The translations under genes and the position numbers were made by a program. This document shows positions 26,466 to 35,327 of a stretch of DNA of 64,000 bases, in pieces; position 1 is the first letter of the stretch; each line of letters opens with the position of its first letter. The notes under the pieces are model-generated. The model saw only the letters and a list, made by a program, of their open reading frames with translations. It was not told the origin of the DNA and made no database searches. The stretch spans positions 165,389 to 229,388 of the forward strand of contig NZ_LFEE01000001.1 in NCBI RefSeq assembly GCF_001039045.1, written 5' to 3'. Source of the DNA: Lactiplantibacillus herbarum (lineage in GTDB: Bacteria > Bacillota > Bacilli > Lactobacillales > Lactobacillaceae).

Positions 26466-26699
26466 TTAAAGACGACTGTTGTAAATTAAGAAACTAATGT
26501 AACAAGTATCGCCTTCTGGTAAATCATAACCAGTGTTTTGGTTACTACCATCATTTTCATGTAAAACCATGAATTCGCCTGAACCGTAGTCTTGGTCATT
26601 CAAGTATTTTACAAGGCGTTCGTCACATTCTGATAAGCTTTTACCGGTAACAACACGCCGATTCCAACCACGATGAATGGCCCCGTTTGGATTAATCAA
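26466..26699 (-). CDS. Small hypothetical protein at the end of the larR-larMN-larQ-larO unit
   Basis: The 77-aa soluble protein has no recognised family; it contains EFMVLHENDGSNQNTGYDL and CYISFLIYN segments. The start is probably TTG 26699, 9 nt after AGGAG; another TTG at 26708 overlaps that site. The frame starts 19 bp after the larO stop in the same direction and before the shared terminator, so cotranscription with the nickel transporter genes is likely. A role in nickel handling is only positional inference. Confidence 0.6.
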   Translation of the reverse strand: MINPNGAIHRGWNRRVVTGKSLSECDERLVKYLNDQDYGSGEFMVLHENDGSNQNTGYDLPEGDTCYISFLIYNSRL

Positions 26700-26718
26700 T
26701 CTTCTCAACTCCTCTTAA

Positions 26719-27450
26719 TTATAAAGTCATCAATTGCGCTTGACGGTCCGGCTGCTGGTTAAGATCAGCCCGCGCTAGATCAGCGTCGATTTGGTGGGTA
26801 CTGTTAAAAATAATGAAACGTTCAGCAACGGCTTGGACTTGCTGGTAGTTATGGCTAGCCATGATGATGGTTTTGCCACTAGCTTGTAGCCGTTGTAGGA
26901 GGGTTAGCATTTGCTGCTGAGCGGCAATCGTTAAGCCGTTCAGCGGTTCATCTAACAGTAATACTTCAGGATTCAAAGCAAGCACGCTGGCTAAAGCCAC
27001 GCGCTTTTTTTCGCCACCAGAAAGCTGGTAGGGAATCCGATCACGTAGGTCCTGACAATCTGTGAGCTCCAGGCAATCGGTGACACGTTGTTCAATGACT
27101 GCGGATGCTAATCCCAGTTGGCGGGGACCAAAGGCAATCTCTTCGGCCACTGACGTATTGAACAGTTGGACATCGGTGTTTTGAAAAACCATTCCAATCC
27201 GCTGATGTAACTGTTGACGCCGTTGTGCATCGGCTAAGTACGTGGCGGTAATCGCCTGACCGTCAAACTGGTAGTCACCAGTTGTTGGACTTGCTAAACC
27301 GCTCAGAATCCGGAGTAGGGTTGATTTGCCAGAACCATTAGGCCCCATTAAGCAAACGAACTCACCCGCGTGAATATCTAAACTGAGTTGGTCTAAACCA
27401 CACGTATTAGGATAATCATAGCAAATATTTACCAATTTAAGCAATAGCAT
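26719..27450 (-). CDS. larO: Nickel ECF transporter ATPase LarO (CbiO-like)
   Basis: The 243-aa ABC ATPase has Walker A GPNGSGKST near residue 36, Q-loop VFQNTDVQLF, signature LSGGEKKRVALA near residue 138, Walker B VLLLDEPLNGL and switch His in ASHNYQQ. It energises nickel uptake for lactate racemase cofactor synthesis. The ATG at 27450 lies 1 bp after the larQ stop with GGGGGC upstream. An earlier in-frame start would overlap larQ. Confidence 0.9.
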   Translation of the reverse strand: MLLLKLVNICYDYPNTCGLDQLSLDIHAGEFVCLMGPNGSGKSTLLRILSGLASPTTGDYQFDGQAITATYLADAQRRQQLHQRIGMVFQNTDVQLFNTSVAEEIAFGPRQLGLASAVIEQRVTDCLELTDCQDLRDRIPYQLSGGEKKRVALASVLALNPEVLLLDEPLNGLTIAAQQQMLTLLQRLQASGKTIIMASHNYQQVQAVAERFIIFNSTHQIDADLARADLNQQPDRQAQLMTL

Positions 27451-27451
27451 G

Positions 27452-28273
27452 TTAACGCCCCCAGAAAATAAATAGCATCCAAGCAACTAATGCTGGACTA
27501 AGTGCCAAGTAATCACGCCAATGATTGGAGCTGGCAATACCCCGAGAATAGTGACCGTTAAAGCCGCGTGCTTCCATGGCTGCGTATAATTCTAGCGCGT
27601 ACGTATAACTCTTTAAGTATAAATTACCGAATAATGCCCCAATTAAGCGATACGGATGTTTGGTAGGCGCCACGGTCCGTAGCTCTAAGGCTTCCATTGT
27701 GAGCAACAGGTGCTGGCCTAGCATTCGGAGGTACGTCAACGCAATGGCAAGCGTCATGATGAAAATGTCAGGACAATGCAGTGCTTTTAATCCAGTCAGT
27801 AAGTCTTGAACCGATGTGGTGAAACGGTAGTACTGCGCGTTTGCCAACATTAAACTCGTTTTAAAAATGAAAAATCCTAACGTAGCTGGGCCAGCAAGCC
27901 AGTAGCTAGGCAGAACGAAGATAGCAGCAATGCCGATGCTAACTAGCCAGTGGCTCATAAATTGGCGTAACTGTTGTGGCGGTAACCAGAGCAACTGGCT
28001 TCCAAGTAGTAGGGCTAATCCCCACAGCAACACAACGTTATTAATTAGTGCAATTAGAATCACTAATGCGAGTAAACGGATCAACTTGATCTGGGGTGTA
28101 ATGTGCCAGCGCTGGTCAGTCACAATGGGGGTTGGTTGAGCTAAGTGGTTCAGTAGTCCGCGCAAATGCCGCTGATTACGTTGCCAAAAGTTAACTTTTG
28201 ACGGCCGTGACGGACTGGTTGTCGGATTTGATAGCCATTCAGGTAAATTAGTGGTTGATGGTGTTGGTTTCAT
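27452..28273 (-). CDS. larQ: Nickel ECF transporter transmembrane subunit LarQ (CbiQ-like)
   Basis: The 273-aa protein has about five membrane segments and the CbiQ/EcfT-type coupling motif MEARGFNGHYSRG near residue 225, in which the Ala-Arg-Gly contacts the ATPase. The first 60 residues are hydrophilic. It overlaps the end of larMN by 26 bp. Together with LarMN and LarO it forms the nickel importer of the lar system. Confidence 0.88.
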   Translation of the reverse strand: MKPTPSTTNLPEWLSNPTTSPSRPSKVNFWQRNQRHLRGLLNHLAQPTPIVTDQRWHITPQIKLIRLLALVILIALINNVVLLWGLALLLGSQLLWLPPQQLRQFMSHWLVSIGIAAIFVLPSYWLAGPATLGFFIFKTSLMLANAQYYRFTTSVQDLLTGLKALHCPDIFIMTLAIALTYLRMLGQHLLLTMEALELRTVAPTKHPYRLIGALFGNLYLKSYTYALELYAAMEARGFNGHYSRGIASSNHWRDYLALSPALVAWMLFIFWGR

Positions 28274-29234
28274 GTTGAAGGCCTCGAATCAAAAGTAGAA
28301 AAATCAGGACGGCAGTTAACGCGGACAGGATGTAACCCATGCTGATTGGCAACCCAGCAATGTCGTAGTTACTGAACAACGCTTGAAAATGGAATCCATG
28401 GACCATGCCTCGCGGGGCACTGGTACTAACGTGTTGTTGAACCAGTCGCTGTTTGAGTTCCGTCGCGTCCCATTCACCCCAAGCGGTGTTGCTAGCTAAT
28501 AGGCCGAGTGGCGAAAGTGCTGCTAATCCAAGCAGTAGTGCGATCCAAGGCCGCTGATTAGTGCGCGCGGGCACTTGGTACAGATTAGTAGGAGCCACTT
28601 TTTTGACGAATTGGAACACGAGTAACGTGAAGGCCACTTCAACCCATCCGGCAATCAGTAAGTGCGCCGTTAACATGGCAGGGACGGCAACGTTTAACCC
28701 ATATGGACAGTACAATGGCGCGCCACTAGCAGTGTGAGCCAGTAGTGGTTGGAGTCCAAGTTCAATTCCGGCAACGAGGGCCGCTGTATTGATACCAACG
28801 TAGGCCCCAATTGCGAGTCCTAATTTTTCATGATGTAACTTCTGACCTAAGCGGTAACAAGCGTAGCCAACAAATGGCATGATAACCGCCATGTTGAGGG
28901 CATTGGCACCAAAAGCCAAGATTCCACCATCGCCGAATAACAGCGCTTGGAGAAGCAAGGTGACGGTTAGCGCCAAACAGGCTGCCCACGGGCCAATCAG
29001 CACCGCTAGTAGCGTTCCTCCGACCGCGTGTGCCGTAGTACCACCAGGAATGGGTAAGTTAAACATCATAATCAAAAAAGCCAATGACGCGGCAATCCCG
29101 AGCATTGGCAAGGTTTCGTGATGACGTTTAATTTGAGCTTTAACTTTAATACCAGCAACGGTCCAGATTGGGGCCATCGCTGCGATGAGTGTCCCACAGG
29201 TAGCAGGACTTAAATAATTATCCGGAATATGCAC
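28248..29234 (-). CDS. larMN: Nickel ECF transporter substrate-binding component LarMN (CbiM-CbiN fusion)
   Basis: The 328-aa membrane protein fuses a CbiM-type part (about residues 1-215, seven segments) and a CbiN-like C-terminal part with two segments. The GTG start at 29234 is chosen because it yields the mature N-terminus MHIPDNYLSP. The Met-His pair of CbiM/NikM proteins at this position coordinates the metal, and AGGTG lies 8 nt upstream. A GTG at 29249 would bury it. Confidence 0.9.
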   Translation of the reverse strand: MHIPDNYLSPATCGTLIAAMAPIWTVAGIKVKAQIKRHHETLPMLGIAASLAFLIMMFNLPIPGGTTAHAVGGTLLAVLIGPWAACLALTVTLLLQALLFGDGGILAFGANALNMAVIMPFVGYACYRLGQKLHHEKLGLAIGAYVGINTAALVAGIELGLQPLLAHTASGAPLYCPYGLNVAVPAMLTAHLLIAGWVEVAFTLLVFQFVKKVAPTNLYQVPARTNQRPWIALLLGLAALSPLGLLASNTAWGEWDATELKQRLVQQHVSTSAPRGMVHGFHFQALFSNYDIAGLPISMGYILSALTAVLIFLLLIRGLQHETNTINH

Positions 29235-29248
29235 GGATGAGCACCTCA

Positions 29249-29914
29249 CTAATTTGCGATTTGATCTAGGAGGTAGCTGACATCTTGAATAATAAACTTG
29301 TGATTTTGGACCGTGATGACACCATCGTCACGTAATTCCTTAAGCATCCGGTTAACACTACTGCGCGAGCTGATACCACAGAAGCCGGCAATGTCGTCGT
29401 TGGTGACGATAAAGTCGATTAAAATCCCTTCCTTAACTTTGCGGCCGAAGAGGTCGATCAGACTGTAAAGAAAGGCACAGATCCCACCTTTTTTGCCGTT
29501 CATGACCATTCGCTGCAACCGGAAAATGTTTTCGGAAAGTTTCTTACGATAGTAGTTCTTAACGTAGTTCTGTAGCTCAGGAGTGCTGTTAACGTACTTC
29601 CAAAAAGCGACCCGGTTAACCTGATAAAAGGTGGCGTATTCAGACTCGATCCGGACGTTGAACGGCTGATCCGTTGAACGCGAAACTTCATCGCGCAACA
29701 AGGAGATCACATCAGGCTTGGCGATGTAGGAAAGATTAAATTCCCGACCGTCTTGTAAGATGATGCTGTTCTTAATAATGCCGTCTTTTAACACGTAGGT
29801 GTAGTGTTCGGCTAGTCCATGATAAGTCAGATAGGTATGCCGTTTCTTCTTAATGGTGGGAACGTTGTGTGCTTCCAAATAACTCAGTAAATATTCAATA
29901 TCAGTTAATACCAT
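29249..29914 (-). CDS. larR: Lactate-responsive activator LarR (Crp-Fnr family)
   Basis: The 221-aa protein has an N-terminal beta-roll effector domain (about 20-120), a dimer helix and a C-terminal winged helix with GFCGISSRSSVNRMLKELRDDGVI near residues 177-200. In L. plantarum LarR activates the larA promoter in response to L-lactate and is antagonised by D-lactate. It is divergent from larA, separated by 252 bp, and is followed by larMN whose upstream GTG overlaps its stop. Confidence 0.92.
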   Translation of the reverse strand: MVLTDIEYLLSYLEAHNVPTIKKKRHTYLTYHGLAEHYTYVLKDGIIKNSIILQDGREFNLSYIAKPDVISLLRDEVSRSTDQPFNVRIESEYATFYQVNRVAFWKYVNSTPELQNYVKNYYRKKLSENIFRLQRMVMNGKKGGICAFLYSLIDLFGRKVKEGILIDFIVTNDDIAGFCGISSRSSVNRMLKELRDDGVITVQNHKFIIQDVSYLLDQIAN

Positions 29915-30019
29915 CTTAGTTTTTCAGTTCTTTCGTGAATAAATTTAGGTTGAGGGTGATGCAAATTGCGACTCTCAATACCAATCACGATAATGACACT
30001 ACTCAAGCATAGCGGTTTT

Positions 30020-30038
30020 TGTGATTGGTACAATCGCA
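30020..30038. promoter_or_regulatory. Candidate LarR operator in the larR-larA region
   Basis: TGTGATTGGTACAATCGCA is a palindrome with 8-bp arms (one mismatch) around GTA. A half-site with the same TGATTGGTA core lies inverted at about 29978-29988. A possible larA promoter, TTGTTA (30053-30058) and TAAAAT after 16 nt, is just downstream. A Lar box is known from this intergenic region; its identity with this palindrome is inference. Confidence 0.5.
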
Positions 30039-30166
30039 TTTAAAGTATACATTTGTTAACTATTTTTGGGAACTTAAAATGTAGCAGACAAGCTGCGATA
30101 CCACTAGTATAACAAAAGGTGCGTGTTAAAAATTAGTTTTACAGAGAAAGAGGATGCCTAATAGTC

Positions 30167-31441
30167 ATGGTTTCAATTGATTTACCATATGACAAGCGGA
30201 CAATTACGGCCGAAATTAATGATGATAATTTCGCCGGCAAATTAGTCTCACAAGCAGCAACATATCATAACAAATTATCTGAACAAGAAACGGTCGAACA
30301 ATCACTGGATAATCCGATTGGAACGCCTAAATTAGAAGAATTAGCACAAGGGAAAAAGAACATTGTCATTATTAGTTCTGACCACACACGGCCAGTACCG
30401 TCACATATCATAACGCCCATTCTATTACGGCGGTTACGGTCAGTAGCACCGGATGCTCGGATTCGTATCTTGGTCGCAACTGGATTCCATCGACCATCAA
30501 CTCATGAAGAACTCGTCAACAAGTACGGCGAAGAGATTGTGGCGAATGAAGAAATCGTGATGCATTTTTCAATGGATGACGATTCAATGGTTAAGATCGG
30601 CCAGCTACCTTCTGGTGGTGACTGCATTATTAATAAGGTTGCAGCGGAAGCGGACTTATTAATTTCCGAAGGTTTTATTGAATCACACTTTTTCGCCGGG
30701 TTCTCAGGTGGTCGTAAGTCAGTATTACCAGGGATTGCGTCATATAAGACGATCATGGCCAACCACTCAGGTGAATTTATCAACTCGCCTAAAGCACGGA
30801 CTGGTAACTTGATGCACAATCCGATCCATAAAGACATGGTTTACGCTGCACGAACGGCTAAATTAGCTTTCATTATTAACGTTGTTTTAGACGAAGATAA
30901 AAAAATCATTGGTTCGTTTGCCGGTGATATGGAAGCTGCTCACAAGGTCGGTTGTGACTTTGTTAAGGACCTTTCGAGTGTTCCTGCAATCGATTGTGAC
31001 ATCGCAATTTCAACGAACGGTGGTTACCCGCTTGATCAAAATATTTATCAAGCCGTTAAGGGGATGACTGCCGCTGAAGCAACCAACAAGGAAAACGGAA
31101 CGATTATTATGGTTGCTGGTGCGCGTGATGGTCACGGTGGTGATGGTTTCTACCATAATTTAGCTGATGTTGATGATCCTAAGGAATTCTTGGACCAAGC
31201 GATCAATACGCCACGTTTAAAGACGATTCCTGATCAATGGACTGCACAGATTTTTGCCCGGATCTTAGTACACCATCACGTTATCTTCGTTTCAGACTTG
31301 GTTGATCCTGCCTTGATTTCAGGGATGCACATGGAATTGGCTAAGACGTTGGATGAAGCAATGACCATGGCTTACGCTCGCGAAGGTCAAGCTGCCAAAG
31401 TAACCGTTGTTCCTGATGGTTTAGGCGTCATCGTGAAATAG
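30167..31441 (+). CDS. larA: Lactate racemase LarA
   Basis: The 424-aa enzyme interconverts L- and D-lactate with a nickel-pincer nucleotide cofactor. The key residues established for L. plantarum LarA are all present at the same numbers: R75 in SDHTRPVPS, H108 in GFHRP, H174 in IESHFF, K184 in GGRKS (cofactor attachment) and H200. First gene of the rightward operon, with larB starting right after its stop. ATG with GAGGATG upstream. Confidence 0.97.
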   Translation: MVSIDLPYDKRTITAEINDDNFAGKLVSQAATYHNKLSEQETVEQSLDNPIGTPKLEELAQGKKNIVIISSDHTRPVPSHIITPILLRRLRSVAPDARIRILVATGFHRPSTHEELVNKYGEEIVANEEIVMHFSMDDDSMVKIGQLPSGGDCIINKVAAEADLLISEGFIESHFFAGFSGGRKSVLPGIASYKTIMANHSGEFINSPKARTGNLMHNPIHKDMVYAARTAKLAFIINVVLDEDKKIIGSFAGDMEAAHKVGCDFVKDLSSVPAIDCDIAISTNGGYPLDQNIYQAVKGMTAAEATNKENGTIIMVAGARDGHGGDGFYHNLADVDDPKEFLDQAINTPRLKTIPDQWTAQIFARILVHHHVIFVSDLVDPALISGMHMELAKTLDEAMTMAYAREGQAAKVTVVPDGLGVIVK

Positions 31442-32182
31442 ATGGCAACGACAACTGAGATTCTACAACAAGTAGCAGCGGGAAAATTAAGCCCACAGTT
31501 GGCAGCAGAACAGCTTGAAAATACGCAGACGGCGGCATTGGGTTTTGCGAACGTTGACCTGAGTCGGAAGAACCGCAACGGCTTTCCTGAAGTCGTTTAT
31601 GGTGCCGGTAAGACCGCTACTCAAATCGTTGGGATTGTTAACGCCTTATCGCAGCAGAGTTTACCGATCTTAACCACGCGTTTATCTACCGAAAAATTCG
31701 ACGCGTTGAAGCCAGCACTACCAACTGCGGTCTATCACGAAGCGGCGCGTTGTATGACGGTTGGCGATGCACTAACCCCTAAGACGGATGATTACATGGC
31801 CATCGTTACGGCGGGAACGTCTGACTTGGCAGTAGCCGAAGAGGCGGCGATTACGGCGGAAACGTTTGGTAATCGTGTCGAACGGGTCTACGATGTCGGC
31901 GTGGCTGGGATTCACCGGTTGTTTGCCCATCTAGACATCATTCGTGGTGCTAAAGTCGTGATTGTGATTGCTGGGATGGAAGGTGCGCTAGCTAGTGTTG
32001 TTGGCGGCTTAGTTGATAAACCAGTGATTGCGGTACCGACTAGTATCGGTTATGGGACTAATTTCCAAGGGATGACGGCGTTACTAACGATGCTGAATAG
32101 CTGTGCGTCAGGAATTACCGTCGTTAATATCGATAATGGTTTTGGTGCGGCGTATTCGGCGAGTATGATCAATCAGTTATAG
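31442..32182 (+). CDS. larB: Cofactor biosynthesis carboxylase/hydrolase LarB
   Basis: The 246-aa protein is homologous to PurE in its C-terminal half ([14 protein letters not shown] near 122, then [13 protein letters not shown] near 178). LarB carboxylates nicotinic acid adenine dinucleotide and hydrolyses the phosphoanhydride, making the dicarboxylate mononucleotide for the nickel-pincer cofactor. Its ATG directly abuts the larA TAG and has no good Shine-Dalgarno, so translational coupling to larA is likely. Confidence 0.95.
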   Translation: MATTTEILQQVAAGKLSPQLAAEQLENTQTAALGFANVDLSRKNRNGFPEVVYGAGKTATQIVGIVNALSQQSLPILTTRLSTEKFDALKPALPTAVYHEAARCMTVGDALTPKTDDYMAIVTAGTSDLAVAEEAAITAETFGNRVERVYDVGVAGIHRLFAHLDIIRGAKVVIVIAGMEGALASVVGGLVDKPVIAVPTSIGYGTNFQGMTALLTMLNSCASGITVVNIDNGFGAAYSASMINQL

Positions 32183-32220
32183 TTTTGTTCAGTTAGCCGA
32201 ACTGAACAGTGGAGGATGAA

Positions 32221-33069
32221 ATGCGGACACTTTATTTAGACGCTTTTTCTGGGATTAGCGGGGACATGTTTCTAGGTGCCTTGTTGGATCTGGGTCTCGA
32301 TTTTGACCAATTAAAGACAGAATTAGCAAAATTACACGTTCATGGTTACGAGCTGACGTATGAGCGCGAAGCGAAGAGTAGTATTTATGGAACCAGTTTT
32401 GACGTACTAGTTGCCGGTGGTAAAGATCATGGTTTTGTGGAACACCCACATCACCATGACGATCACGAAGAGCACACCCATCAACATGCCAACGGTGAAG
32501 AACATCACCATCATGCAAGTGGCGAAGTACACCATCACCATGATGCGCGGCATCTAGCCGAGATCATTAAGTTGATCGATGACAGTGCTTTATCGGAAAC
32601 GGTCAAACACCGTGCACAGGCGATTTTTACTGAAATCGCTCAGGCGGAAGCAGAAGTTCATCACATGCCACTAGCCGATGTTCATTTCCATGAAGTTGGT
32701 GCGTTGGATTCAATCGTGGATATTGTCGGCTGCTGTGTGGCACTAGAGTTAATGCAGATCGATGAGATCACGTCCTCACCATTGAGTGACGGCAGTGGCT
32801 TTATCAACGTTGCGCATGGTCAAATGCCTGTCCCCGTGCCAGCAGTAATGCAGATGCGAGTTGGGAGCAAGATTCCGATCCAACAGCGCTTAGACGTGCA
32901 CACTGAATTGATTACGCCAACTGGTATGGGTCTCGTTAAGACACTAGTCCATGAATTTGGGCCATTGCCTGAGACCGAAGTGCCACTTAAGGTGGGCTAC
33001 GGTTTTGGTAAACGTGATACGGGTGGTTTTAACGCGTTGCGAGCCGTTTTATTCGAAAAAAAAAACTAA
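32221..33069 (+). CDS. larC: Nickel insertase LarC, N-terminal part (LarC1)
   Basis: The 282-aa zero-frame product begins MRTLYLDAFSGISGDMFLGA. It has a histidine-rich stretch around residues 75-115 (about 20 His) likely to bind nickel. It ends at TAA 33067-33069, just after a slippery heptamer. LarC is the CTP-dependent nickel insertase for the pincer cofactor. Full-length protein needs a -1 shift into LarC2. ATG 32221 follows GGAGGATG. Confidence 0.93.
   Translation: MRTLYLDAFSGISGDMFLGALLDLGLDFDQLKTELAKLHVHGYELTYEREAKSSIYGTSFDVLVAGGKDHGFVEHPHHHDDHEEHTHQHANGEEHHHHASGEVHHHHDARHLAEIIKLIDDSALSETVKHRAQAIFTEIAQAEAEVHHMPLADVHFHEVGALDSIVDIVGCCVALELMQIDEITSSPLSDGSGFINVAHGQMPVPVPAVMQMRVGSKIPIQQRLDVHTELITPTGMGLVKTLVHEFGPLPETEVPLKVGYGFGKRDTGGFNALRAVLFEKKN
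33060..33066 (+). promoter_or_regulatory. -1 programmed ribosomal frameshift site in larC
   Basis: A-AAA-AAC in the zero frame is a classical -1 slippery heptamer, within a run of nine A, and is followed immediately by the LarC1 stop. After a -1 shift the frame reads KKLSHQIVNQTKDDVLM and continues into LarC2 without a stop. A weak TCATC/GATGA stem follows (33071-33100). LarC of L. plantarum is known to be made by frameshifting. Confidence 0.9.
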
Positions 33070-33107
33070 GTCATCAGATTGTTAACCAGACGAAAGATGA
33101 TGTCTTA

Positions 33108-33542
33108 ATGATCGAAGCTAACTTGGACGATCAAACGGGTGAAGGCCTGGGCTATGTCATGGATCAGTTGTTAACGGCGGGGGCATACGATGTCTTCTTC
33201 ACGCCGATCCAGATGAAGAAAAACCGCCCTGCCATTAAACTTACGGTATTGGGAAATCCGCAAGAACGGGCAGCTCTCACTAAGTTGATTTTAGCCGAAA
33301 CGACGACGATTGGGGTTCGCTACCAGACTTGGCAACGGACGATCATGCAGCGTCATTTCGTAACAGTTGCAACGCCGTACGGCAACGTTCAAGTTAAAGT
33401 GGCGACGTATGAAGGTATTGAGAAACGCATGCCGGAGTATGCAGACTGTGCCCAACTTGCACAGCAGTTTCATATTCCGTTTAGAACGGTCTATCAAGCA
33501 GCTTTGGTAGCCGTTGAACAATTAAATAATGAGGATGATTAG
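33108..33542 (+). CDS. larC: Nickel insertase LarC, C-terminal part (LarC2)
   Basis: The 144-aa frame is the second part of LarC, open from the slippery site at 33060. It begins MIEANLDDQTGEGLGYVMDQLL, given as MIEANLDDQTGEG then LGYVMDQLL. It contributes the CTP- and metal-binding C-terminal domain. No Shine-Dalgarno precedes ATG 33108, supporting synthesis mainly as a fusion with LarC1. Its stop lies 2 bp before larD. Confidence 0.93.
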   Translation: MIEANLDDQTGEGLGYVMDQLLTAGAYDVFFTPIQMKKNRPAIKLTVLGNPQERAALTKLILAETTTIGVRYQTWQRTIMQRHFVTVATPYGNVQVKVATYEGIEKRMPEYADCAQLAQQFHIPFRTVYQAALVAVEQLNNEDD

Positions 33543-33544
33543 AT

Positions 33545-34261
33545 TTGTTACATCAATTGATGGCTGAATTTATGGGAACCGCCCTAATGATTATTTTTGG
33601 GGTCGGGGTTCACTGTAGTACCGTGCTGAAAGGCACGAAGTATCGTGGTTCTGGACATATCTTTGCCATTACAACGTGGGGTTTTGGGATTACAATTGCA
33701 CTTTTTATTTTTGGGAATGTTTGTATCAACCCCGCAATGGTCTTGGCACAGTGTCTATTAGGGAACTTAGCTTGGAGTAGTTTTATTCCGTATTCCATTG
33801 CGGAAGTTCTTGGTGGTGTTTTTGGTTCAGTAATCGTTTGGATTATGTACGCGGACCACTTCAAGGCGTCTACGGGCGAAATTTCACCAATTACGATTCG
33901 CAATTTGTTCTGTACGGCACCAGCTGTACGTAATTTACCACGGAATTTCTTCGTTGAATTCTTCGACACGTTTATCTTTATTTCTGGAATCTTAGCGATC
34001 TCAGAAGTTAAAACGCCCGGAATCGTGCCAATTGGCGTCGGACTCTTAGTCTGGGCCATCGGGATGGGGTTAGGCGGTCCAACTGGATTCGCCATGAACC
34101 TTGCTCGTGACATGGGACCCCGGATTGCGCACGCAATCTTACCAATCGCTAACAAGGCTGAAAGCGATTGGCAGTACGGGATTATCGTCCCAGGGATTGC
34201 ACCATTCGTTGGCGCAGCTTGTGCGGCCTTATTCATGCACGGATTTTTTGGAATCAACTAA
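33545..34261 (+). CDS. larD: Aquaglyceroporin LarD, lactic acid channel
   Basis: The 238-aa MIP-family channel has six membrane segments. The first pore motif is CINPAMV (NPA), and the second is AMNLARDMGPR, a Leu variant of NPA, as in the GlpF group. LarD of L. plantarum conducts D- and L-lactic acid. The TTG start at 33545 is used with GAGGATGATT upstream; ATG 33560 is a possible alternative. Fourth enzyme-operon gene, between larC2 and larE. Confidence 0.92.
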   Translation: MLHQLMAEFMGTALMIIFGVGVHCSTVLKGTKYRGSGHIFAITTWGFGITIALFIFGNVCINPAMVLAQCLLGNLAWSSFIPYSIAEVLGGVFGSVIVWIMYADHFKASTGEISPITIRNLFCTAPAVRNLPRNFFVEFFDTFIFISGILAISEVKTPGIVPIGVGLLVWAIGMGLGGPTGFAMNLARDMGPRIAHAILPIANKAESDWQYGIIVPGIAPFVGAACAALFMHGFFGIN

Positions 34262-34290
34262 ATTAATCATATAGAAGAAGGATATTAAAA

Positions 34291-35121
34291 ATGGCAACTT
34301 TAGCAGCAAAAAAAGCAGAATTAACCACGTTATTAACTGGATTACAAAAGGTAACCGTCGCATTCTCTGGTGGGATTGACAGTACGTTAGTTTTGAAAAT
34401 GGCACTCAACGTCTTAGGTCGCGACAACGTGACTGCCGTCGTTGCTAACTCAGAATTATTTACGGACGAAGAATTCGATAAGGCCGTTAGCTTGGCTGAA
34501 GAATTAGGCGCAACGGTTCAAACGACGATGTTAGATTATTTGAGTGACGAACACATCGAAAATAACACCGCTGATAGCTGGTACTATGCTAAAAAGATGT
34601 TCTATACGCGTTTGAACGAAATGGCAGCCGCAAATGGTAGTGCTGCTGTCCTTGATGGAATGATCAAGAATGACGAAAACGATTATCGTCCAGGTTTGAA
34701 GGCCCGGACTGAAGCCGGTGCCCGTAGTTTGTTGCAAGAAGCTGACTTCTTCAAGACGGATGTACGTGCGCTTGCTCAAGAGTTAGGCTTAACGAACTGG
34801 AACAAGGTTGCTTCTTGTTCCGTATCATCACGTTTCCCATACGGAACGACGTTGACTCACGAAAACATTGCCCAAGTGATGGCTGCTGAAAAATACTTAC
34901 GGAGCTTAGGTTTCCCAACGGTACGAGTACGTTTCCATCACGAAATTGCACGGATCGAATTGCCAGAAGCCCGTATCGGCGACTTCTTGGTCTTCAATGA
35001 CCGGGTCAACCGTGAATTACAATCACTTGGTTTCCGTTACGTCACCCTTGATTTAGGTGGTTTCCGGAGTGGTCGGATGAACGATACGTTGACGAAGCAA
35101 CAGTTGGCAACATTTGCGTAA
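34291..35121 (+). CDS. larE: Sacrificial sulfur transferase LarE
   Basis: The 276-aa PP-loop protein has SGGIDST (residues 26-32) for adenylation and C176 in NKVASCSVSSRFPYG, the cysteine whose sulfur is donated to the pincer precursor, leaving dehydroalanine. It acts between LarB and LarC. ATG with AGAAGGATA upstream. It is the last gene of the lar operon; a structured RNA element begins 11 bp after its stop. Confidence 0.96.
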   Translation: MATLAAKKAELTTLLTGLQKVTVAFSGGIDSTLVLKMALNVLGRDNVTAVVANSELFTDEEFDKAVSLAEELGATVQTTMLDYLSDEHIENNTADSWYYAKKMFYTRLNEMAAANGSAAVLDGMIKNDENDYRPGLKARTEAGARSLLQEADFFKTDVRALAQELGLTNWNKVASCSVSSRFPYGTTLTHENIAQVMAAEKYLRSLGFPTVRVRFHHEIARIELPEARIGDFLVFNDRVNRELQSLGFRYVTLDLGGFRSGRMNDTLTKQQLATFA

Positions 35122-35132
35122 AGTTTAGTAGA

Positions 35133-35250
35133 GTGGGCCAAGAGCCGGGTAGTTGCTGAGCATAGCCTAGGAAGGCCGATGATTGCGCACTTGGCAATCG
35201 TTGGACTTCCGTAGCTAAGCGGAAGCAACTGGCTCTTGGCGCACGTTTCG
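35133..35250 (+). ncRNA. Structured RNA element, copy A
   Basis: Nested helices: outer stem 35133-35146 with 35231-35244 (13 of 14 pairs), AGTTGCT/AGCAACT below it, an internal loop GAGCATAG/GTAGCTAAGCGGA, GGAA/TTCC, and an apical GATTG/CAATC stem. The tail GCACGTTTCG closes it, and a terminator starts 24 nt later. Copies B and C have the same plan with compensating base changes. No independent promoter is obvious, so it may be part of the larE 3' UTR. Confidence 0.75.
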
Positions 35251-35273
35251 GCAATAAATCGTCAACATACACA

Positions 35274-35315
35274 AAAACAGCGAGCCGGGGGATTATTCCT
35301 CCAACTCGCTGTTTT
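35274..35315. terminator. Bidirectional terminator after element A
   Basis: AAAACAGCGAG pairs with CTCGCTGTTTT. It closes the lar operon transcript and the convergent oxidoreductase gene. Confidence 0.8.
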
Positions 35316-35327
35316 GCTATTTATAGC

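Noticed and set aside
33610..34257. 215-codon antisense frame over larD
   Set aside because: Its length comes from codon bias of larD; no start signal, and the opposite strand is a well-supported channel gene.
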